The notes beneath the pieces are model-generated. The model was not told the origin of the DNA and did not search any database. It saw only the letters and a program-made list of their open reading frames with translations. Position numbers and translations under genes: made by a program. A stretch of DNA of 64,000 bases from Paralvinella palmiformis (taxonomy: Eukaryota > Annelida > Polychaeta > Terebellida > Alvinellidae): assembly GCA_025642065.1 (NCBI GenBank), contig JAODUP010000582.1:62001-126000 (forward strand). Reading direction: 5' to 3'. Positions 26,731-40,680 of this stretch are shown piece after piece (positions within the stretch are counted from its first letter, which is position 1; every line of letters starts with the position of its first letter).

Positions 26731-29700
26731 TGTGTGTGCTCATATTCCCTGGAGCAAACTGCCAGAACCTGAGATTCATGATGCATCATCAGTTTTGCCT
26801 TTTTGTGTGTGTCTGTGTGTGTCTGTGTGTGTAAATGTGTACTTTAATAAGACAATAGATTTATACTGGAAACGATATATATTTAGACACCCAAGACAAA
26901 TAGCATGAATATCATCATCTTTGTCATCACCAGGGATGTAATTTTAGTTTAAAGTTATTAGGGTCAAGTTAGAAGCAAATTTTCTAAATCTGGTGGGAGT
27001 TGAAAATAAAATTTATTGGGGTGGAAGATTTTACCCAGAATCATTCGCTTCTAGTATTACCTTATACAAATTTGGTGCTCTACTTGTTATTGTATCTATG
27101 TTTCAGATACGATGATAGGGTGGAAATTGCATTGCAAAATTCAAAGCCTCATCATCTACATTATCATCATCATCATCCTAACACTCACCCGTACCAGGCA
27201 GAACTTGGCCGTGATATGCTTTTATGATCTGTTCACACTTTTCTTTGCTTTCCATTCTGCAGAAACCCACGCCACGACTCATTCCATTCGGGTCTCGGAG
27301 TATACGCGTGGAGATTACCGAACCAAACTGCGAGAACATGTTCTCGAGGTCGTTCTCTGTTATGTAGATAGGCAGGTTGGCAATATACAGGTTAGTCGGG
27401 TCCTGTTCTTGTTGCTGTGGGTGGCAAAACATTGAAATTAGTTAAATAATTGGCTTCAGCTGCGGACACCATATTTACTGAATACTTTGTGTTTTTAAAA
27501 TTATTTTACACAATTTTGTATGTCATAACTGTCAATAACAAAATGGAAGAATTGAACTAAACAACTGGTAGTTGTCACGAACAACTTTATAACTCATCCC
27601 CCAACTACTAGCAATAATTACTACTAGCAAGTTTCTTGGTCATTACGGTTCTGCTGTGAATTGTCTTCATCACAGAAGCACACATCAATCCATCACCTTG
27701 ACTGAGAGCCTACCTTTGCCATCTGGGCCTGGACACCTTTAGCTTGTAAGGCCTTGACAGCAACAGCAGCATCTTGTGGACATTCGAAGTCAACAAACCC
27801 ATAGCCTGGAGATGAGCAAAGAGAGCGATTAATAGAAAGTTTGCATTGAGAATCCTGAGGCCCCCCCCCCCAGTTAATGAAATAAACACATTCTTAGTAT
27901 AATCTGGTTCTTATCAGATCAAGTAATAAATTGATAATGCTAATTCTCAGCATTATATTTTTGCAGTAAAAAGTCACATGACGGAGCGCTGTCATGTCAT
28001 GTGACTGCCAAAAACAAGTGAGATCTGCAAATTACTTTTTGTTAATTAAGTTCTTGGAAAAGTATGGAATAATGTCCATTCTGTGTGTTATCTCTTCAGT
28101 TAAACACAAATTAAAAATTATTTATTATTAGTGATTTAGAACAAATATATATTCAAATGCTGATCCTCCTTTGTTGACATGCCGTTTGTTTCTAAAATCA
28201 TTTGCTAATACGTTTATATATCTGATATTGACTGTTTGACTATACATTATACATTGTCGCAGAAAGGTTCCTTTCCACAAGGGCCCACATATACTCCATT
28301 ATAATTGTTATTATTATTATTACGGGCATAAAGATACAGTCATATAAATACAGAGATAACAGTAAGCTTACAGATTTGTTTATCTTCTCAACCAATCAGT
28401 CCACACTATATTTCGACCCCCAAAATCTCGAGCATGTTATAAAACCTAACATAATATAAATTATATAAGTGATTGGATATTGTTTTTTAACACCACGTGA
28501 TATACTCACCTTTACATTTGTTAATATTCTGGTCTATAATAGCCTTTGTTGATATGATCTTTCCATATCTGAAATGAGCAAGGTACACCTGTTGTAATAA
28601 ACACTAAATAACATTACATGATTTGATCATCAGTCAAGGGTAATTCTGTCATCATAGTAGTATTTTAAACTGCGCCGAGTGTAAAGCCACTTCATGCCGT
28701 ATCATATAAATCTATTTTACAACACATAGTGGGATATCAACGGAAAAATAACAATGCCACGGAACTTGAGCAAGGATGCAAACATTTTGGAAACGGAAGA
28801 AAGAAAATCTGTGAATCTGGGGTAAAACTGACAAGATCACATACAGTTTCACGAACCATTCCATTATCTGTTGTCAGATCAGATTGCAACAAATCATAAT
28901 TGACTAAAAGTTATTTATAGAACATTCTGTGATTTTATGGAATTAAATAGCACTTGGCTCTCATTATATACATATATCATAAACAAATGTCAAAAGATCA
29001 ATAAATATCTTATTTTCATTAATAGCCTGGTGTTTGTAGAATTTGCTCCATGGCGTTAGACACATCTGACACACACACACACACACACAGAGTGACATAC
29101 ACACACATTTGGGCGTACACATCACATAAAAACAAGATTAGCTAGTGCTGCCCTCTGTCAGCAGTTAACACAGGTATTAACTTAATACACCTTGTTTCCT
29201 GTTTGTACTGAGGGGGGGGGGGATTACAGCCACTTTTGTGCACAAGGTAGGCTAAATGGCTCGAGCTATCTCCAAAGGAAATAAGGCAAAGCAAAAGATG
29301 AAACACCCCTCGACATAGCCCGGGCGGGGTTTGAACCCATGTGCTATAGACCTGTGGCCAACATTGCTACCAGTTAGGTCTTGTTGTCAGACATACCGTC
29401 TCAATTACAGTAAACCTAAACCAGCTACTGCTTTAAATGAATTTAGAAAACCCAGTTATAAATAATCCCACCAAAACAATTAGTTAAAAAAGAAACTGCT
29501 GGTACACACACACACACACACACAGAAAGCACCACATTCAGAAGTAGAGTACAGTTTGAGAAATATAAGGTCATAAAATTAAAAGGGGTCAATTCTCATA
29601 ACCCCCCCCCCCGCTAAGTGTTGAGGAGACAAATCTTAAACCCAAACCGGTAGGGCACTTCTAAAAGGGACATTCAACCAGTAAAATTTTCCATTGTTTA

Positions 29701-30043
29701 AAAAGTTCGAAATTCTGCCGCTTAAGTGCCCTACTGCCGGCTGCTGACCATATCAGGGGGATGGAGCAATTTGTTGATCTGGAATTTGGTCGGCCAGTAA
29801 CAAGAACAACCCTCCCCCCCCCTCTTGCCGCTCCAGATAAATCATAAAACACAATGTTGGGAGTTATTGTTTGGTAATTGATTGTAGCTGAGGCTGAGAT
29901 ATGAAGTATATTTATCTTATCTAAGTGGGTCGGCTCCATATAGGACCCTGGTACTTCAACTATAATTGGCTGGCACCATACAAAACATGATAACCAGCTT
30001 GAGTACAACTTCTGGCTCATAGGCTGTAAACACACTGGCATCA

Positions 30044-30074
<31 letters not shown>

Positions 30075-33000
30075 AACTGGTAGGTGGCCGATCCCACTCT
30101 TCCCATACTGGCACGCTCGCCCTTCTTACAACAATGACAGGTCTTCTTCAGGACCGTCATAACCCTGGAAGTCCTGACAGTTTTCTTCCCCTCTTGATCA
30201 CTGCGGATAGCGTCCTTCCCCTTTTGCCATAACCCTGACATTCAGGCATCCAACTAGAATCCTGACAGATCTCTTGTTCCTGTCATACCCTGACAGGTCT
30301 ACCACACGATCGTACACAGTTCTAGCAGGCGTCCTTCACCTTCATCACAACTCTGACAATCAGAGCCCTGACAGGGCTCCCGTCAATCACCCTGAATGAC
30401 AACAGACCACACACACCCGTTGCGATCTATTTATGCCGTAAGTAATTCAACAAGTCCAGGATATAGTGTAACCCTTATGTGGGGCTTTTATTTTCTTTGC
30501 AGTAATTAGCTATCAGGTTTTTCTACAAGTGACGCTTGGTGGAGCCACCAAGCGGCTCTGGCATCAAGCTGTTGTCATAATGAACACCACAATCAGAAGG
30601 TTTGTTTAACACAACGACAGTAAACAGAAACTGAAGATAGGCCTCGTCACTGACTGACTGACTGATTGATTGCAAGGGAAGATCCAGAAATGTGGATAAT
30701 TTGGTGATAAAGAGAGTCCAGGCCTCGACATTAACGGTTGTACGCCTGTCTGGGACAACCAAACTAAGTAAAACCACATGCTTGGTTGTCCGCCGTGTCA
30801 AGTCGTATTTTCGATTGTTCTTGAGTCATTGTTAATAACCACAATTATCACAGCGTGCGTCTACCAATACAAAACAAATTCAAAATTTCGGACAAGTGAT
30901 TTTTTTCCGGACAAGTAAAAATGAAGTGTGACTTGTCCAACATGTGACGAGTGGCAAAAAAAGTCAAGCCCTGGAGACTACTACAGGATTGACTGACAGA
31001 TGATACAAACAGTTGATCCAGACCTAGATTTTATTAATAATAGATAATCTTAAATGCAGAAGGATGCATCATTATCTTCCTGCAAAGTAAATACATTTTA
31101 TTAATTAACCCCTCATTAAGGGGGGGGGAGGTCGGCTCCATCTAAACTATGTATCTTCCCACAGACTGACTCACTAACTAACTCAATCACTCACTTCGTA
31201 TTGTAAAATACTACAAGTGAACTATACACACCAACCAAAGTACAAACTACTGGGTGTGGTTAGATGACAAGGTCAATTACTAGCCAGAAGAGGTTACCAT
31301 GGAAACATATATAAAGAACTGGGTCATTTGAGTATTGGTTACACTGAGCCTTATCCAACACACACACACACACACACACAATGTAAATGTACTTAGTGAC
31401 CAGGCATAAAACATAACAACATGACATGGTCACATATGTAATTATAACAGAATAGCAATACAACATATATGTAATGTTTTAATTGACATGACACAGTAGA
31501 ACAGTATGTATCATATACAGGTACTTAGTGGACATATGCTGGTGTGTGTGTGTGTGCGTGTGTGTGTACTATTGTATCAATATTTTACCAATCTTATGAC
31601 GTCAGATATCAAACAGCTGGCCTTAAACTACTTAGCCACACCACTAGCGGGTGACTTACGAATATTAATAGCCAGCTCTGTGTATGGTTAGCCTGTACAT
31701 GCTACCATATGGATAGCCAGTCAAACCTGTACCAATAATGGTGTATGTTAAACTTAAAGTGTACACTAGAAATCAGGAAGTCCTTAGTTTTGAAGTCACT
31801 AATTCCATAATTTCGGTATTGAAAAATATGGATAATTATGGAATGTAAGTCCTTAGAGCAGTAAGTGGAGTACTCTTTCGACCATAATATCATTTGTACA
31901 CAGTGCACTTGACGGTAGCAGACTTGGGGTCAGTTATGTCATATTTAGAGATGAAAGACTTAGTTGAAATATCAAATTTAACCCCCCCCCCACACACACA
32001 CACACACAAACCATTTAGGGAACTGTTTACAGGACACCTACCATATGGATTCCAGTGAAAACTGGTACCACACAGAGGAGTAAACATGCCACAACAGGCT
32101 CAGACTCCAGAACGTAATGTCTACAGACAGTGGCAACTGTTAGGTAAGACCACACTGAGTTATAGCCGTCTTAAAACAAATGCCGAGATACAACCCTATA
32201 GATAACCAACTGATGTCAATGTCAAACTAGAACAAGGATCTTCGGTGTTACAGGTAAACAGTCCAATAACGTTATATAACGAGTCTCACCGTAACAATGA
32301 CAGTATCTATTTGTCGGAGTACAGTACGTCCAGACCAGGTAACTGTGACGCTGTTCTAGGGATACCGGACAACGAATGAAAACAAGTTAAAAGAGACAAC
32401 AAGTGGGAGATATTTCATCTCACAAAACAGACAAAGTTCATTGCACGATGACAATTTTATATCTATCTTGGCGGCAACATAAGGCAAAAGAGCTCCAACA
32501 GATATGGATCTATATTTGTACTGTGGCATGTATTGAGTGAATGATAAAGGGTTTATGCGTGCTAAATCGTACGTGGCGCTTTAAAACCACCCCCGCCTCA
32601 CACACACACACACACACACACACACGATGTACACACATTATTTATCACCGTTATCACCGCATCACTTGTAATCTCGTATTAATAATATTTGTTATACAAC
32701 ATCATCAATTTAACCATCGTTGACGGTAGTCACTTGTTATACACCTGTTATACAAGACTGGTCACCTTGATATAAGGTCTACAATACAGGGACAACTATT
32801 TACCACAATGAGACTAATTAGCCAGCGCCACCTATTTACCGCCATCAACAGTTTATCTCATTTCAATCTCAATGTTTACACTTCGTATCTGGCCTTGTTC
32901 TGGCGCTTGGGCTAGATCCGGAATCTTATGTAAACAGAAATCAAACGGAACCATCAGGATATTGTAAATATCCCGAACAATGGATATAGTATCTTTTGGT

Positions 33001-33500
33001 CAGTGACACTTAGTGTGACATTGTTAGTGTCACCAATAATGATAATATTAGTAATGTTCTTAATCGCTTCCACTCGATTTTAACGAAATTCATGGCAGGC
33101 CCCCGCTAGTAATAGTAGTAGTAGTAGTAGTACTACTACTACTACTACTACTACTACTTGTGGCATCAATAACAGTTACATCATTAATCACAGCATCAGT
33201 TGCAGCTACTTCATCGATACATTATATCATGTTATGATACAAACAATTTGTATTGATGACATCTTACCCACATTCTACGTGAAGTGGTTCATGTCAACAA
33301 CTGTTCTAGTCAAGGCCAATCAAGGCCTGCCGTTCACATCATAATATATCACAACGTGTTGTAATTTTACATCTGTCCAAACAGGGATTTAAACGTCAGT
33401 ATTATTATTAATATTATTGTCAGTCAGTCTATAAATGTTAGCTGGCCTTAGTATCATGTTTCATCCGGTGTTAGAAGTAGATTACTTTTGGATATTCATT

Positions 33501-33538
<38 letters not shown>

Positions 33539-34203
33539 ATAAATACATAATTGATAACATGACCGAGAGTATACCGTGTCTATATTATTGTATTAATTCC
33601 ACACTTGACCTGTCATGTATCACTTTACTGATTACACACAGATGACCATACAAATTAGAGAGATGATTACTCTCTTCATCCAGGTTACAATAGTAGAGAT
33701 GGATAGCCAAATGTTCATCAACACAGGATACCCAGTAAATGAAATTGTCTCTTTCCGTTTTATGAACACAGGTCAATCACCACCACCTGATAACATACAC
33801 ACAGGAATATCATCTAACGTCATCCTTCCATAACTATGATGTCTCCACAGGGAAACGTGGATAAGACGAGGGGGTTAACTTAATCAATTATCACTTGTTA
33901 GCTATTCCATAATTTAGCTATTAAATAAGTAAATACATATTAAATATGATGTTTACTGAACTGTGTAATATAGTGTTTCGGTGACTTACAAAGACCATAT
34001 CGCTGATAAAAGAATTAAATATTTAGAGACGGCCTGATGTTTTAGTATAAGATTGTGAAGGTCAAATAAATGACATGTTAGCTGTTTTTTTTAATACACT
34101 TCCCTACCCGTGTCAGGACAGTTCTTAGGGTGGATGACTATTAATAAACTTTAATTGTATTCCAGAAGTGCATCAGGAGCGCGTGGGTGCATCTGCTCCC
34201 GTG

Positions 34204-34267
<64 letters not shown>

Positions 34268-34813
34268 TTCTCACGGATATATACGGATATATAGGTTAAT
34301 GTTTACCCTATAAAAGATATATACATTATGGTTGTATTGATTTATAGATTTACAAGTTGAAGCACTCTATCTATACTCATTGTGTGGGGACACACACACA
34401 CACACACACACACACGGAGAGAGAGATAGAGAGATGCTTCACCCTCATATAACCTAAAACAGAAATATAATCTGATATCATTATCTGTTCTAATCTGCAA
34501 CAATACTTTTCCGGTATCAGACCATCTTCTCTCCCAAAACAGTAACCTGATATCGGACATTAGGTCAGGAGCTAAGAGTTCACTTGCATTGTTATATTTT
34601 ATTACACAATCTTCTATTGTATTCATTCATCAAGATGTATTTTCTAGACAGACGGCAGCACTAGTACATCAACTCGGCTCCCCTAGGGGAATAGGCTATG
34701 TAGCATGTACCCCATATAACCAACCCTATCAGTGCTCATTTTCAATTACGTTCCAGATCTACAGGTGAGTGAACTGGGCCTAAATTGTTGCTGTTTACGG
34801 CCACTTCTGCACA

Positions 34814-34851
<38 letters not shown>

Positions 34852-34852
34852 C

Positions 34853-34901
<49 letters not shown>

Positions 34902-37900
34902 AGGAGGGCAAAGAATAATGTGACCTGAAAGATAAAAAACGGTTCAGACACAACCAGGCTGGGATATGAACCCAGGTGCTTGCAGCCTGTGTCCAACCCC
35001 GCTACAAGTCAGGCCATACAAACCTAATTTTTTGAGAATAGCAAGTGGACTTGATCAAACTGAAGATGCCGTATCAATTGTCAAACGAACTTCAAATGAA
35101 TAACACACTAGTGTTACAAGTCTGTTCTTGAATATTGCTTCAGCGTCACCAGAAAGCTTCAAAGAGGGGCTCACAAAGCATATCATGCTGACTCAAATGA
35201 GTATTGAATAGTTTGAGTCAGAACCTAAATCTCGTGTTTCAGTTCTAACAGATACCTAACCACAAGTGGCTAGTATGAGGTATACCACAAGCTAAAAATG
35301 TATTTCAATTGTTGTCCTAGTATTCGAACCTGCGACGTTTTAGGCCGTATTAAGCAAGCACCACACGCCCCTGTGCTAAAATCGGTGCAGCCACCACGTC
35401 CCCGACCCACCAGCAGAAAGTTTTCTAACGTCGTCACTCGAAGCCTTGATCAAACCTGACATATCCGGACCTAATGATAACAGACTGTCAACATTTCCCG
35501 GTTTACAGAATCCATCAAGATCTGGATCGCCCTCATCGGGTCCAGAGTCTGACGTCACATGACTGCCGTAGGAAGACAGTTTTCAAACTGGACGATATGA
35601 TTCCGAGCAGATTTGCACTGGATTTTATCATCGTTATTGGGCTCCAGCAGGGGATGAACTAAACCTGGAGATCCTTTTTATATCACAGTTGTTTTATCTG
35701 TGTGTCAGTGACCATACAATGTTTAATGCCAATATCATCATCATCATCATCAGTGAAGATGATGATTGATGTTTTACCGCCACTTTTGTGCACATGGTAG
35801 GCTAAGGTAATGAAGCGAAGTCAAAGATGAAACACCCTTCAGATATGCCCACGTCGAGATTCGAACACCGGTGGTAGTGAGTCATCTGTGGTCCAACACG
35901 CTGCCACCATCATCAGTGAAAGATAATTATATGTATAAGCTGTGTATAAAGAATAAATCACATTCTAACCGAATAAGTTACAGTTTAGTTATTAACAGTA
36001 AAGAGGAAAAACTAACGAGCATAATATTGAGCTAATTAAAAGGTCTCATAAATTATTCTAGCTGTCATGGGTTAATTTCTGCAATAAACCAATCTGCAGA
36101 CGGTGTTAATGTTGTAACACCTTGGTTGATGATGATTGATGTTTTACGGCCACTTCTGTGCACATGTTAGGCTAAATGGGCCGAATGACATCCAAAGGTA
36201 ATGAAGCGAAGTGAACGATGAAACACCCTTCAGATATGCCCACGCCGAGATTCGAACTCGGTTGGTAGTGATCTGTGGTCCAACGCGCTACCAGTTAGAC
36301 CACGGCGGCGCCCTTGTCACACCTTGGACTCCAGCAACAATCAAACTGGTGACACACAGTCAGATATGCTCTCACGCAGAAATGCCATACGCTCACAGAT
36401 TTGCTAAGTGAAAAAACTAATCCTGATCCCTGTTCCCTTTCATATGGGTGGGGTAGGTTCAGAGGTTCGCCTCATTAAATAGTAGAAACTGAAATGAACT
36501 GGTGCTGTAATCTTGATAATATTCCAAATAAAGATGGCGGTATCCTTACGTAAACATGTCCATCGGCCACTCCTTGCATGTTTTTCATTGATCCGAGTTT
36601 AATTGTGGACGAACATCAGTTATTCTCTGGTCTACAGCTCGATTACTGTTTGTGTTTGAAAAACATCAGTGTTTGAAACGGTTTCCTGGTTTGTCTATTC
36701 CGTCCACTTTCCCCGCTGATGTAGAAATCCCCAGCACAAAACCACCTCCCCCATCAATGTGCAGCTGAAAGAGATTATCTGGATACAGATAGTGGTCGAC
36801 TTACGACCTACACAACTTAGGACTGTTCGACTTTACGACCGGTGGTATGACTTAAAAATGATTATAATATAAATAATAATAATAGGTGATATTTATGTAG
36901 CGCCTCATCCCACTAGCTACCTGCTCTAAGGCGCTTTACAGTATTATTATCCCTGACTCAGACCTGTTCTAATCCGGCACATATCTCAACCCCCAAGGGA
37001 TCCTAAAACGCATGCTGCCAGTATAGGCGCAAAGCGTTACCCAAACACATAGCGATCACGACCTGTCAGGTTCTCGTTTTTATGGATGAGTGAACCAGTC
37101 GCCACATGACAGCGTCGAACCAGCGACCGTTCAAGTACGAGTCCTGCTCTCTAACGAACTTTACGGCTTTACAATATAGGTAATGTAATTACTGTAAATC
37201 AGTAAATGATAGCGACTTATTAAGTTGGCGATTTTTGGCCATTCGCCAAATTTGCCAACTTTATACGATCGTCAACATTTGCCGAGTTGCAGTATAACAT
37301 AGGCCGACCGTACAATTTCTGATTAAAATCGTAGATAAGACAAATACTAGACATTCTATATTTTAAGTTCATCAGAACTGCGATTACATTTAATGGTAGA
37401 CATTACAATATATTCATATTTTAATTGCGTTTACGCAGAAATTCAGCGACAATCAGGCTGCTTTTTCACTCCACAAGTTTCGCTGGTCATGATGATGATG
37501 ATGATAATGATTGATGTTTTACGGACGGACATTTTTGTGCACATGGTGGACTAAATTGGCCGAGCGACCTCCAAAGGTAATGAGGCGAAGTCAAAGATGA
37601 AACACCCTTCAGACATGCCGACGCCGAGATTCGAACTCAGGTGGTAGTGATCTGTGGTCCATCGCGCTAACATCTATAGCACGGAGGCGTCCAAGTTTCG
37701 CTGGTCAAAGTTGCGAAATGAAATCAATTTGTGTGCGTATTCTGGTATGTACCCAACGTCACCACTCTGTGTGTGACCACACCGAGCATGCGTGCGCAAT
37801 CTGCTACTTTATTACGCTGTTTCTACCACACACAAAAAAACGTAATTTATGTACAGTTTGCCAGAAATAAGTGTTACAGGGACTAATAGTGTCAATAAAT

Positions 37901-39632
37901 GTAACTGTTGTTAAAATCATTGGGGAAAAAATGATTCGTCACCAAAGAATTGCTTTAAAGTTGCCACGAAGCTTTTCCCTATATTCTCTAGTTAAGACTA
38001 ATCCGCCTAACAGCAACAGTGGAACTTGAAACCGTGACCTCTGGCTAAGAGTGGATCTACTCTACCAACCGAACCATTTCTTCTCCGTAACCGCCCACTG
38101 GGGTATTCATTTACATGATGAACAATAGACATCTTTTTGATGACCGACATGAGTAGCTTCATCAACGGCGTCTAACGGCCTAAACGATGTCACGTGCCCG
38201 AACGTCTGAGACAACAAAATCCCGAGTACCGCTCAAACAGAACAGCAAAGTACACAAAGGAAGTCACGTGACGTATGGCCAAAAGGCTGCACGTGCATGG
38301 AATGCCGAAGCCGTGTAATGGGAACTGGCTAGGTAGCGGCCAATAACCTGATAGCTGTGCCACTCTATAATGTCACCTAGCATTTACCAGTGGAGTGTCT
38401 CGCCGGAAAAAATGTCCACTCCGATTTTGTCTAATGCAGGGGGGGGGCGAGGTAGGCCCTGCACGGACTCTGAGAGAGATAAAACTAGCGAGAAGAATGC
38501 GTATCTCGCTGAGAGTGTAATTGGAAGTCACATTAAATCAGGGATTATTTGCTAGATGGAAAGTCTAATGCTAATAATTTTGACAAACACATCTGGTTCT
38601 GATGTTGAGCATCCGTTGATATGGAATAATCACATGCCGAGAGGAGAATAAATACAATATTAATGATACAGTACATGTTTCGATTGCATTTTCTAACATT
38701 CCCTTAGGTTGTGTACGTGTGGGGAGTGATTCACACACATGCACACACACACACACTGAGAGAGAGAGAGAGAGAGAGAGTTTATCAAGTATTTCTATGG
38801 TCCGCTGCAGTCAAAATCGATGTAAACCCATTTGAGATTTCATCATTTCTAATAATTAATAGTTCATTGATGCGGTGATTGAACAATACACGTGATCATA
38901 TTGCCTTTGACGGTAGCATTTCGATGAAACAATCGTCGATGTTCGGCGTGAATTGGGCTCTTGCGAGGGATAGATTTACTCAGCAGAACTCCGTCTGTGA
39001 TGTCACGTCCTATTCCCGAGATTCTCCACTTCCCTGACGTCACGCCACGCCACTTTTAGCAAAAGCAAGCAATGACTAAGAAATAGCGACATACTTCTAA
39101 CCCAGTTAGAGCTAACAAGTCTGACAAGTCTGCTGGCTCAGACTTGGCAGACTTTTACGTCAACGGGCATTATAATGTAGAAGTACACTGTACCAGGTAA
39201 GGGTTTTCCGGGCCAAAAATAGCCACCAATCAGCCAGCAGAAGCCGTTAGCATTCGCCTGGGTGTATTCACGTGCTAGAGTGGCGCAGCGTGGCGACAAA
39301 CCACGGAACTAGCTAAAGTGAAACGATCAGTGGTAGAAGTGACGATAAAGCGTACAGTGACACCTGTCGGACTGAGTAATATTGACAACAGAAACAGATA
39401 CCCATGTGTTGAAAGAATGACAAATGACGAAAGTGCTACTGCCCTGTATCGGTGCTGCACTGGACACACACCTGTTTTAGCAAGATCAACCCACACTCAC
39501 TCGAGCCATGTGCGTTTACTTTAAAAGAGACCCAGTACAAATTTCTCAGATGTCGATTCCTTGTGTGAATCGGTGAGGACACAATGATGTAAATCAAAAC
39601 AGTGGAAGGTACTGTCTCTCTCTCTCTCTCTC

Positions 39633-39665
<33 letters not shown>

Positions 39666-40195
39666 TACACACACACACGGGGGTATAATGTTATTTCTCA
39701 TGGAACAAGTGTTAAACACTGATGCTTCCAATTTCGACTTTTGTTATTATAAGAAATGTGATAGTCAGCTCTTGCCAAAACAGTGCGCGCACGCACGCAA
39801 GCACACACACACGCACACGTCTGTATATTTGTTATTCTAATGACTGTACTGTGTACCAGCTGTGAGTATACTGCTCCATAGAAGATGGACGACATTTTAC
39901 TTCCGAGATGATTCAGACCCAGATGTTTCACAACAAGATGTTTGACACCCAGATGTTTCGTAAATAGATGTTCTACAATCTAATGCTTCAAAATCTTAAC
40001 TGCCCACATCTATATGATAACCAGTCAAGCCATTAACGTTTGCATCTTTTTTCTTATTATCAGCTTCCCCATATTCCCCCATCCGACAAGTAATCCATAT
40101 TAGAATTATCGAGAGAAGCAATGATCTCATTATCATAACACCAGTCTACAATTTCTTAAAATTGTTGATATGGCATATTTTTGAAGACACAAGAA

Positions 40196-40229
<34 letters not shown>

Positions 40230-40309
40230 GCCATATATTAGAGCACTCACTAATCCCATGCATATGTGTGTTGTGGGTTCACGGTTCGAGATTATCTGTG
40301 CCTGTGCCT

Positions 40310-40364
<55 letters not shown>

Positions 40365-40641
40365 TACACAAACACATTAAATGTATATATACTGATTTAC
40401 ATACCACAAATATATTGATAACATCACACAGAGACATAACAAACGCACATTATTCCAGAGACTACATATACTCCTGTACTGTCTACGGCTAGTACAAGAC
40501 AAGTGTATATTACAGGTATACATTACAACAACTACAGTTATATACACCATAGAATAACATTAGAGCATACTTTACAAACACAAATTCAATATATACATTA
40601 CGGGTATACCTTTTCGACAGACTCACACACACACACACACA

Positions 40642-40680
<39 letters not shown>

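Noticed and set aside
36238..36313. tRNA gene on the minus strand
   Set aside because: The A- and B-box-like motifs and T-arm are good, but there is no proper acceptor stem or anticodon arm. The same sequence heads several SINE copies with target duplications.
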